From NCBI GenBank assembly GCA_046048875.1, contig JBJOFG010000005.1:1-25539 (forward strand): a stretch of 25,539 nucleotides of DNA, given 5' to 3'. Under the pieces are notes generated by a model, which searched no databases, was not told where the DNA came from, and saw nothing but the letters and a program-made list of their open reading frames with translations. Below, one piece after another: positions 14,881 through 21,494 of this stretch. The number at the start of each line of letters is the position of its first letter. The stretch's first letter is position 1. Source of the DNA: CAIZGX01 sp046048875. GTDB lineage: Bacteria; Bacteroidota; Bacteroidia; Flavobacteriales_D; Sanyastnellaceae. The position numbers were made by a program, and so were the translations under genes.

Positions 14881-17800
14881 ATGCTAGAAAAATTTAAAGA
14901 GTTCAAACCCACCAGTTGGGCCATTGACAACAAGACGACCATTTATTTGCTAACGATATTCATTACGTTAGCGGGTATTCTTACATACAGAAGCATTCCG
15001 AAGGAACAGTTTCCAGACATTGTAATTCCTACGATTTATGTGAGTACTGTTTATCCGGGTGCAGCTCCGAAAGACGTAGAGAATTTGGTTTCGAAAAACA
15101 TTGAGAAACAAATTAAGTCCATTGCGGGTGTGAAGAAAGTAACCAGCACCAGCATTCAAGATTTCTCGAGTGTTGTGGTTGAATTCAACACCAACGTAGA
15201 TGTTCCTGTTGCCAAGCAAAAGGTGAAAGACGCGGTTGACAAAGCGAAGAAAGATCTTCCACAAGACTTGCCCGCGGATCCAAACGTAATGGAAGTGGAG
15301 TTTTCTGAGATGCCTATTTTATTTGTGAACATCGCAGGTAATTACAGCCTCGATGAATTGAAAAAATACGCAGAAGAACTTCAAGATAGAATTGAAGGTT
15401 TGAAGGAAATCACGCGTGTGGATATGGTAGGTGCGTTGGAACGCGAGATTCAAGTGAATGTTGACATGTACAAAGCGGCAGCTGCGAAGATTAGCATTGC
15501 CGATATTGAACGCACGTTGAACTACGAGAACTTAACCATTAGTGGCGGTAGCGTAGAGCTCGACGATATGAAGCGTTCACTGAGTGTAAGCGGTGAGTTC
15601 AAAGACATTGAAGAAATTAAAAATTCAGTGATCTCTGGACAAACAGGTGCACATCTTTATTTGAAGGACATTGCAGAGGTTGTAGACGGACATAAAATTC
15701 AAGAGAGCTACGGACGCTTGAACAACAAAAACGTAATTACGTTGAATGTGATTAAGCGCGGTGGTGAAAACTTGATCAATGCCTCTGACGAGATTCAGGA
15801 AATTATTGCTGAAATGAAGGCAGAGAAATTTCCACAAGATTTGGAGGTTGTTGTCACTGGAGATCAGAGTAGAACCACGCGTATTACGCTGCACGATTTG
15901 ATTAACACCATCATCATCGGATTCATTTTGGTGACGATAATTTTGATGTTCTTCATGGGAGCAACGAATGCGATTTTCGTAGGACTTTCAGTTCCACTTT
16001 CGATGTTCATTGCGTTCTTGTTGTTGCCCGGATTGGACTTCACCATGAACATGATTGTCTTGTTCGCGTTCTTATTGGGATTGGGAATTGTGGTAGACGA
16101 TGCGATTGTTGTGGTTGAAAACACACACCGTATCTACGACAATGGAAAAGTGCCGATTAAAATTGCCGCGAAGAAAGCAGCAGGAGAAATTTTCCTTCCC
16201 GTATTATCTGGAACGGCAACTACGCTTGCGCCTTTCGTTCCGCTTGCGTTCTGGGACGGTGTCATTGGAAAGTTCATGGGATACCTTCCAATTACATTAA
16301 TCATTACCCTTACAGCATCGTTAATCGTAGCCTATATCATTAGTCCTGTTTTCGCAGTAGACTTCATGAAGCCGCACAAAGAAGAGAAGGGTGTGAACAT
16401 CAAGAAATTGGGAATCACTTCGGTTATTTTCATTGTGGTTGGAATTCTATTTTACATTTCTGGAAATGTGGGAATGGGGAATTTCACGGTCTTCATGCTG
16501 TTGATTTACATCTTCTATCGTTTCATTTTGAAGCGCATGATTGAAGGCTTCCAAAACAAAACTTGGCCAAGTGTTCAGTCGGTTTATGCGAGGTTCTTGG
16601 TGTGGGCATTGGCACGACCAAAGACGATTTTATTCAGCACGTTTGCATTGTTAATTCTATCGTTCATGGTCACAGGATTACGCAAACCGGAAGTGGTTTT
16701 CTTCCCGAAAGCAGATCCGAATTTCGTTTATGTCTACGCGAGTTTGCCGGTAGGAACGAAGCCTGAAGCGACCGACAGTGTTGCGAAGATTATTGAGCAG
16801 CGCGTGTACAGTGTCTTGGGTGAAAACAATCCGCTGGTTGAATCCGTGATTACGAACGTAGCCATTGGCGCGAACGAATCACGCGACGACCGCGCACCGT
16901 ATTCGCATAAAGCGAAAGTGGGTGTTGGTTTTGTTGAATATTCGAAGCGAAACGGACAGAGCACCTTGGATTATTTGGAAAAGATTCGTGTGGCGGTGCA
17001 AGGAATTCCTGGCGTTGAAATTTCAGTAGACCAAGAGCAAAGCGGTCCGCCGACAGCGAAGCCGATTAGCGTTGAAATCACTGGAGAGAATTTCGAAGAT
17101 TTGATTGCAGCGAGTGTGAATTTGAAAAATTATTTAGATGCGCAACAGATTCCGGGTGTTGAAGAATTGAAGAGCGATTTGCAACGCAACAAGCCAGAGA
17201 TTGTGATTGACATTGATCGTGAGCGATTGAATCGCGAAGGCTTGTCGTTGGCACAGGTGGGAATGGAACTGCGTAAATCTATTTTCGGAATTGATAACCC
17301 ATCGAACTTCCGCGATGAAGAAGACGAGTATCCGATTCAAATTCGTTTGAAGGAAGATCAGCGCAACAACTTGGAAGAAGTGCGAAACATGGTCATCACG
17401 TTCCGCGACATGAACATGATGGGAATGGTTCGTCAAGTGCCAATTTCGGCCTTCGCAGACGTACGATACAGCAGCACCTATGCAGGTATTCGCAGAAAAG
17501 ATCAGAAGCGTATTGTAACCTTGGGATCGAACGTTATCACAGGTTTTAATCCGAATCAGGTAGTTGCTGCTATTGAGCAAAAAGTTGCTGAGTTCGACAA
17601 CTTACCGAAGGGAGTAACTGTGAAAATGGGTGGTGAAAAGGAGCAACAAGAAGAGACTGCTAGTTTCTTGGGAATGGCTGGATTGATTGCCATTGGATTG
17701 ATTGTATTGATTTTGATCACGCAATTCAATTCAATTGGAAGAACAGTGATTATCCTTTCTGAAATTATTTTCAGTGTCATTGGTGTCTTACTTGGACTTG

Positions 17801-18270
17801 CCATTTTCGACATGTCAATCAGTATTGTCATGACAGGCGTGGGAATTGTGGCACTTGCCGGAATTGTCGTCCGAAATGGAATTTTGTTGGTGGAATTCAC
17901 AGATATTTTACGCGAGCGCGGAAACAATTTGCAGGATGCAATTGTTGAAGCAGGGAGAGTACGTATGACACCGGTATTGCTAACAGCCACTGCAACTATC
18001 TTAGGAATGATTCCACTGGCGATTGGATTCAACATTGACTTCGTGACCATGTTTACTGAGTTGGATCCGAAGATTTATTTCGGAGGCGACAGTGTTGCGT
18101 TCTGGGGACCCTTGGCATGGACAATCGTATTCGGATTAAGTTTCGCAACATTCATCACATTAATAGTCGTTCCTGTCATGTATCAAATGAGCGAAAACAC
18201 AAAATCGCGCGTGAAGCGAATTTTTGGCAAGGAAAATGAAGAAGCTGAGTCGCAGGAGGCTGCACTCTAG
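14881..18270 (+). CDS. RND-family efflux pump, inner-membrane subunit
   Basis: The 1129-residue transporter has the standard RND plan: TM1 near residues 20-38 and a first periplasmic domain from RSIPKEQFPDIVIPT. The TM2-6 block includes GIVVDDAIVVVEN with the proton-relay Asp pair, followed by a second periplasmic domain. The TM8-12 block includes GIVVRNGILLVEF, where the TM10 charged position is Arg in place of the Lys seen in AcrB. Length is slightly above the usual ~1040, partly from an extra hydrophobic segment between the two halves (~residues 510-560) and an acidic tail. With its neighbours it forms a tripartite drug, lipid or metabolite exporter. The substrate cannot be predicted. Confidence 0.94.
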   Translation: MLEKFKEFKPTSWAIDNKTTIYLLTIFITLAGILTYRSIPKEQFPDIVIPTIYVSTVYPGAAPKDVENLVSKNIEKQIKSIAGVKKVTSTSIQDFSSVVVEFNTNVDVPVAKQKVKDAVDKAKKDLPQDLPADPNVMEVEFSEMPILFVNIAGNYSLDELKKYAEELQDRIEGLKEITRVDMVGALEREIQVNVDMYKAAAAKISIADIERTLNYENLTISGGSVELDDMKRSLSVSGEFKDIEEIKNSVISGQTGAHLYLKDIAEVVDGHKIQESYGRLNNKNVITLNVIKRGGENLINASDEIQEIIAEMKAEKFPQDLEVVVTGDQSRTTRITLHDLINTIIIGFILVTIILMFFMGATNAIFVGLSVPLSMFIAFLLLPGLDFTMNMIVLFAFLLGLGIVVDDAIVVVENTHRIYDNGKVPIKIAAKKAAGEIFLPVLSGTATTLAPFVPLAFWDGVIGKFMGYLPITLIITLTASLIVAYIISPVFAVDFMKPHKEEKGVNIKKLGITSVIFIVVGILFYISGNVGMGNFTVFMLLIYIFYRFILKRMIEGFQNKTWPSVQSVYARFLVWALARPKTILFSTFALLILSFMVTGLRKPEVVFFPKADPNFVYVYASLPVGTKPEATDSVAKIIEQRVYSVLGENNPLVESVITNVAIGANESRDDRAPYSHKAKVGVGFVEYSKRNGQSTLDYLEKIRVAVQGIPGVEISVDQEQSGPPTAKPISVEITGENFEDLIAASVNLKNYLDAQQIPGVEELKSDLQRNKPEIVIDIDRERLNREGLSLAQVGMELRKSIFGIDNPSNFRDEEDEYPIQIRLKEDQRNNLEEVRNMVITFRDMNMMGMVRQVPISAFADVRYSSTYAGIRRKDQKRIVTLGSNVITGFNPNQVVAAIEQKVAEFDNLPKGVTVKMGGEKEQQEETASFLGMAGLIAIGLIVLILITQFNSIGRTVIILSEIIFSVIGVLLGLAIFDMSISIVMTGVGIVALAGIVVRNGILLVEFTDILRERGNNLQDAIVEAGRVRMTPVLLTATATILGMIPLAIGFNIDFVTMFTELDPKIYFGGDSVAFWGPLAWTIVFGLSFATFITLIVVPVMYQMSENTKSRVKRIFGKENEEAESQEAAL

Positions 18271-18272
18271 TA

Positions 18273-18345
18273 TCCTGAAGTTCTTCAGGAGTTTTGGTTA
18301 AGGTTTAGGGGAAAGTCCTCGACAACGGTCGGGGACTTTTTCTTT
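18273..18345 (+). terminator. Tandem terminators after the efflux operon
   Basis: TCCTGAA-GTTC-TTCAGGA (18273-18290) is a perfect stem followed by GTTTTGG. A second hairpin, AAAGTCCTCGAC-AACG-GTCGGGGACTTT (18312-18339), has one wobble pair and runs into a T-rich tail (TTTTTCTTT), as in intrinsic terminators. Both lie directly after the pump stop codon at 18270. Confidence 0.8.
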
Positions 18346-18397
18346 ACACAACTTGTTCGTCATTCTTCGTAGAAGTTAATCACCGAAGGTTTAAATA

Positions 18398-18571
18398 GCC
18401 CCATAGGGCGACATGTGAAATGCCCCCACAGAAGGTGGGGGATAAAATCTTAGCAAATGAATCAATATTGAAGAGGCCAGCATCTCTTTGCTTTTGAAAG
18501 AAGAAAATCTCTAAACCTTTTTCCCCCACCTTCTGTGGGGGCATTTCGAATGCCGCTCGATAAACGAGCTC
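18398..18571. repeat. Hairpin-armed inverted-repeat element, copy 2
   Basis: This copy has the same CCCCCAC-AGAAG-GTGGGGG hairpin arms as 11483-11655 (core 18409-18555) and a similar AT-rich centre containing CTCTTTGCTTTTGA in the same orientation. Its right flank carries GCTCG-ATAAA-CGAGC, the reverse complement of the left flank of copy 1. Its left flank (AGCCCCATAGGGC) resembles the reverse complement of the right flank of copy 1. Bases 11483-11532 and 18522-18571 therefore form an inverted repeat of 50 bp with one mismatch around the efflux operon. Confidence 0.85.
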
Positions 18572-18608
18572 GATTTCAATTAGGGGTTGCTCCTATATTA
18601 ATTTCAGA

Positions 18609-18669
18609 GTTCGTCGAAGACATTCGCTGAAGGCATTCGTGGCTCTGCCACATTCGTGCTTGCACATTC
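18609..18669 (+). repeat. Mini-hairpin array (ATTC linker)
   Basis: Four units, each followed by ATTC, occur in order: GTTCGTCGAAGAC (partial), GCTGAAGGC (weak), GTGGC-TCT-GCCAC (perfect) and GTGC-TT-GCAC (perfect). The array lies between the second inverted-repeat element and the CPBP gene promoter. The remainder of the 439-bp gap between the pump and the CPBP gene holds terminators, element copy 2 and a few weaker dyads near 18366-18392. Confidence 0.65.
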
Positions 18670-18697
18670 TTCCTTTCTCTTACCTTCAAAACAACCT

Positions 18698-18705
18698 TAT
18701 CTTTG
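18698..18705 (+). promoter_or_regulatory. -7 box of the CPBP protease gene
   Basis: TATCTTTG fully matches TAnnTTTG and is 4 nt before the ATG at 18710, again implying a nearly leaderless transcript. It supports that start over the earlier in-frame start at 18656, which lies inside the ATTC-linked array. Confidence 0.6.
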
Positions 18706-18709
18706 TTGG

Positions 18710-19564
18710 ATGTTTAACTTTTTAACACCAAAAAACCAAGCCCTAATCGCCTTAACCGTCTTCGGTTTCGTATACATGCTCGGCCAGTTGTTCTTTATTG
18801 GAGGATTGTATTTGTATTGTGGAAGTGAGGAGGCGGTGGATGCGGTGTTGGCGAATTCGAAGATTGAGCAGCACGTGTTTTTATTTGTGTTGTATCTGAA
18901 TGCAGCCATTCAGTTGTGGGTGGGGTTTGTGCCATTGATAGTTTCAAAGAAGTGGTTCACGAAAGTGGAATGGGTTTCGTTGAAGTGGAAGGGTACGAAG
19001 ATTACGGCGGTGGGATTAGCGGTGATGGTCATAGGCATTCCGTTCATTTATTATTTTTCGAATAAGGTGGAAGGGTGGTTGCCGCGATGGATGTTGGAAA
19101 GCGCCATGGAAGAGGATAGCAACGCGTTTTATTCGCAGTTGGGTCAGTTGTCGCGAGACCATCCGCTTGCGGTGTTGTTATCTACGGTAATCATTGCTCC
19201 GTTAACCGAAGAGCTCATGTTCCGCGGAATTATTTTAGGCATAGGAAAAAACTGGACAGGATCGAAGCATTGGGCTGTTTGGATATCTGCGATCTTGTTT
19301 GCCGCTATACACTTTCATGTCGCTGGCTTTTTACCGCGTATGTTATTGGGAGCTTTAATGGGTTATTTCGTGGTTTATTCCGGCAGTGTTTGGACGGCGG
19401 TTCTTATGCATACCACCTTCAACCTTGTCAGTCTATCGTTCTCGATTTTCCCCTTCCTTGGAAAGATTTTTTCCTACCTCATCGGCGGTTGGTTTTTCCC
19501 TGCCGTGAGTTTATGGTTGGCGGTGAGTGTTTGGGTTTGGGGGAAGGGGAGGTTATCGAAATAA
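18710..19564 (+). CDS. CPBP-family intramembrane metalloprotease
   Basis: The 284-residue polytopic membrane protein has the three CPBP/Abi motifs: EExxxR as LTEELMFRG (Glu167, Glu168, Arg172), FxxxH as FAAIH (His201), and HxxxN as HTTFN (His234, Asn238). Together they form the glutamate/histidine metal site of Rce1-like proteases. About seven to eight hydrophobic spans are visible. Bacterial members process prenylated or bacteriocin-type peptides or give self-immunity. Its 3' end overlaps by 12 bp that of the minus-strand S26-type peptidase gene. The company of another peptidase, a PqqD-like protein and an HprK-like kinase makes a role in peptide processing possible (inference). Confidence 0.9.
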   Translation: MFNFLTPKNQALIALTVFGFVYMLGQLFFIGGLYLYCGSEEAVDAVLANSKIEQHVFLFVLYLNAAIQLWVGFVPLIVSKKWFTKVEWVSLKWKGTKITAVGLAVMVIGIPFIYYFSNKVEGWLPRWMLESAMEEDSNAFYSQLGQLSRDHPLAVLLSTVIIAPLTEELMFRGIILGIGKNWTGSKHWAVWISAILFAAIHFHVAGFLPRMLLGALMGYFVVYSGSVWTAVLMHTTFNLVSLSFSIFPFLGKIFSYLIGGWFFPAVSLWLAVSVWVWGKGRLSK

Positions 19565-20020
19565 TTTCCTTTTAATCCGACTTGCGATAAACAGTGCTGA
19601 TTTAAAGTAGAAAAGAAAATAGCAACGCGCTAAGCCCAGTTGAATGATTCTTTTCGAAGTGTTTTCTCTATCGTCAAGATTTATTGTTTGAGTTCCCCGC
19701 TCAAACCCCACCGTCTTCCCAATGTAATTAGCTTTTGTTACCAACGGATCTAGCTGAATACTTGTATCTCCGCGAAGGATGAGCGTTATTTCGTTGTTGT
19801 TATTTTGAATATCAATCACGCGATGGGAAATCCAATCGTTGTTGCGCTCGAAAACTGCTACATCTCCGACCTTAATTTCTTCTATCGGGACAGGGCTAAT
19901 GGTCTGCACATCACCAGGGCGCATGAACGGAAACATGCTGTAGCCAGAGGCAACGATCTTGACCGAGTGATTGTTTTCAATCAGTTTTTTTCTTAATGAA
20001 AGAGCTTCTTCTGCGTTCAT
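19553..20020 (-). CDS. S24/S26-family (signal peptidase-like) Ser/His peptidase
   Basis: The 155-residue protein has SGYSMFPFMRPGD (catalytic Ser28), then VGDVAVFERN, then ISHRVIDI with His66 and LRGDTSIQLDP with Asp85 and Asp91. A His-Arg-Val in place of the bacterial signal peptidase Lys motif, plus GD..DP, resembles the SipW/Sec11 (S26B) type with a Ser-His catalytic centre. There is no N-terminal membrane span; a hydrophobic stretch is near the C-terminus (LARCYFLFYFKSALFIASRI). It is the third gene of the operon after the HprK-like gene, overlapping it by 4 bp (ATGA). It may mature a small peptide (inference). Confidence 0.82.
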   Translation of the reverse strand: MNAEEALSLRKKLIENNHSVKIVASGYSMFPFMRPGDVQTISPVPIEEIKVGDVAVFERNNDWISHRVIDIQNNNNEITLILRGDTSIQLDPLVTKANYIGKTVGFERGTQTINLDDRENTSKRIIQLGLARCYFLFYFKSALFIASRIKRKLFR

Positions 20021-20904
20021 CCTTTGAATTCAAGGCTTCGGATAAAGTCAATGATTGATGGAGTAGGCACTACGCCCAAACGATAGGTGTTGGTGTGTTG
20101 GGTTATGTTTTCCAATTGTGTCATTAAATGCTCGGTGTTTTTCTTGTCGTAGTTGTGTTGAAAGCAAAACGCCATGAGTTGTGAAAGGGCTTGTGCACCG
20201 GAAAGTTTTTCGGCCGAATTTTTTTTCGCGTGGAAGGGAAAGTAGAATTTCGAAACTTGAGCCTGCTTGTTCAAATCGGCATAGGGCATGGGTGTGTTGT
20301 ACATGAAGAATTCGCCGTTCACTTCGCGCACAATGAGTCGATCGTCGTTCACAATGTGTGCGCCTTCTTCTTCCCAAATTTTCGCCATGGTGCTTTTGCC
20401 TACTCCCGAGAATCCACTGAAGATGCGTCCCGTCTCACCGTCCCATACGCCAGAAGCATGAATCATGAACGCGTTGCTGTTGAGGGTAAGGTAGTAGAGA
20501 ATGAGTGCGCCCATGGGGTAGGCGAGTGGGCAGATAAACGACTCGTTGTTTTGAGTGATTATGTTGGAATGAATGTTCCATTCGGTGGAACCTTCGTTGA
20601 GGAAAGCGATTTGTTGAATCTCTTCCGTTTTATTCGGATTGAAGATGATGAACGCGCGATTCGTTTTGGTTTGAACCACTTGCCACAAGCGTTTTTTTTC
20701 ATGAATGGCATCGAAGATGATCTCTCCGAGATAGCTTGATTCTTCTGGAAGTCCAGCGTGACAAACAACGGTGGCGTCGTATTTTTCTACCTCTTCCAGT
20801 TGAAGGAAGTTTGCGTATCCTTCTTCGAAGAAAACGGGAAGGTTTTCGTTGGAAGATATTTTTACGAAGTAGTCGGCAACGGTTAGGACGAAGTTCTGTT
20901 TCAT
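20017..20904 (-). CDS. HprK-like serine kinase (PqqD-associated)
   Basis: The 295-residue protein has a C-terminal HPr-kinase-like domain. FMIHASGV (His149) leads into Walker A SGFSGVGKST (~163-172), followed by HIVNDDRLIV with Asp187 and Asp188. The N-terminal ~130 residues are not the HprK N-domain. No HPr or other PTS gene is near, so the target is unlikely to be HPr. HprK-like kinases of this kind sit beside PqqD-like proteins in peptide-related clusters, and one in lasso peptide clusters phosphorylates its peptide. The gene lies 2 bp after the pqqD-like gene and overlaps the peptidase gene by 4 bp. The substrate is unknown. Confidence 0.83.
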   Translation of the reverse strand: MKQNFVLTVADYFVKISSNENLPVFFEEGYANFLQLEEVEKYDATVVCHAGLPEESSYLGEIIFDAIHEKKRLWQVVQTKTNRAFIIFNPNKTEEIQQIAFLNEGSTEWNIHSNIITQNNESFICPLAYPMGALILYYLTLNSNAFMIHASGVWDGETGRIFSGFSGVGKSTMAKIWEEEGAHIVNDDRLIVREVNGEFFMYNTPMPYADLNKQAQVSKFYFPFHAKKNSAEKLSGAQALSQLMAFCFQHNYDKKNTEHLMTQLENITQHTNTYRLGVVPTPSIIDFIRSLEFKG

Positions 20905-20906
20905 GG

Positions 20907-21188
20907 TTAGTCGTTCAGGATGAAATTTTCCAGGTCTTCAAGGAAGTGGGTCAGATCTTCTTTGGCAATATTGGCATCTACCTCGTATTCGTCGCAGATT
21001 TTTGCGGTAAGGGTATCGAGTGTATCGTTTTCTTCCAGTTGGTTCCAAATGAATTGTCCTACCTCGTTTAGGTTGAAGAGCGCGGTCATGTCGGCCACTT
21101 GATTTTTCAGCGGCACAAGCACGAGTTCGTTATTCACGGCGCGAGCGACGAAGTTGGGTTTTGCCGCGGCGAGTAGGGCAATGTTCAT
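20907..21188 (-). CDS. PqqD-family protein (RRE-like peptide-binding domain)
   Basis: The 93-residue protein fits the PqqD fold. LVLVPLKNQVADMTALFNLN gives the typical strands, NEVGQFIWNQLEE the first helix, and DTLTAKICDEYEVDANIAKE with the final helix DLTHFLEDLENFIL completes the winged-helix layout. PqqD-like proteins bind leader peptides of ribosomally made peptides and present them to modifying enzymes. It is the first gene of a three-gene operon with the kinase and peptidase. No short precursor gene is visible in the 306 bp upstream or between the genes. A stand-alone PqqD domain also occurs in clusters of unknown purpose. Confidence 0.85.
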   Translation of the reverse strand: MNIALLAAAKPNFVARAVNNELVLVPLKNQVADMTALFNLNEVGQFIWNQLEENDTLDTLTAKICDEYEVDANIAKEDLTHFLEDLENFILND

Positions 21189-21204
21189 GGGAATTTCTTT
21201 TTTG

Positions 21205-21212
21205 CAAATCTA
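21205..21212 (-). promoter_or_regulatory. Probable -7 box of the pqqD operon
   Basis: On the minus strand TAGATTTG, followed by C, matches TAnnTTTG and lies 16 nt before the ATG of the pqqD-like gene. A TTG lies 13 nt upstream of it, closer than the usual -33 spacing. Confidence 0.45.
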
Positions 21213-21398
21213 GGCAGTGTCTATTCAAAAGCCGCTTGTTTCTGCCCGCTTGGCAGTAAATAATAAATTTACCAAAGAATACTTTTATATTGACTCTCCA
21301 ATTTCACATAAAAAACGCATAACAAATTCATTGAAAATAACTTAAAATCTAATATTTTCGAAATCTTGTATTTACAAAAATTTCACATTTACGTCAAA

Positions 21399-21419
21399 AG
21401 GTTATTGTTTCGATAACCT
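21399..21419. promoter_or_regulatory. Inverted repeat, possible operator
   Basis: AGGTTAT and ATAACCT form a perfect 7-bp inverted repeat around a 7-nt spacer (TGTTTCG), about 75 bp before the giant protein start. No T-tract follows, so it is more likely a protein-binding site than a terminator. No regulator can be assigned. Confidence 0.4.
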
Positions 21420-21494
21420 GGTTTATGAAAGATGTGGGGCCAAGTAGGTGCAATTTTGCCGAATCATTACCTAACATCATTAACCACCTTCGAA

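Larger units (their letters stand above)
21189..21494. other. AT-rich divergent intergenic region
   Basis: These 306 bp separate the minus-strand pqqD operon from the giant surface-protein gene. No coding frame, tRNA or mini-hairpin array is seen. Contents are the likely -7 box of the pqqD operon at 21205-21212, a long AT-rich stretch (about 21250-21395) and the inverted repeat at 21399-21419. The region probably carries promoters for both directions. Confidence 0.6.

Noticed and set aside
11483..18571. Complete transposon or integrative element
   Set aside because: No transposase, integrase or clear target-site duplication is visible; only the inverted repeats support mobility, so it is reported as a bracketed cassette only.
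18656..18709. Upstream start for the CPBP protease
   Set aside because: The extension is read from the ATTC-linked array and the -7 box; the ATG at 18710 directly follows that box.
20191..20739. 182-residue plus-strand frame opposite the HprK-like gene
   Set aside because: It is antisense to a gene with clear Walker A and kinase motifs and shows no family features of its own.
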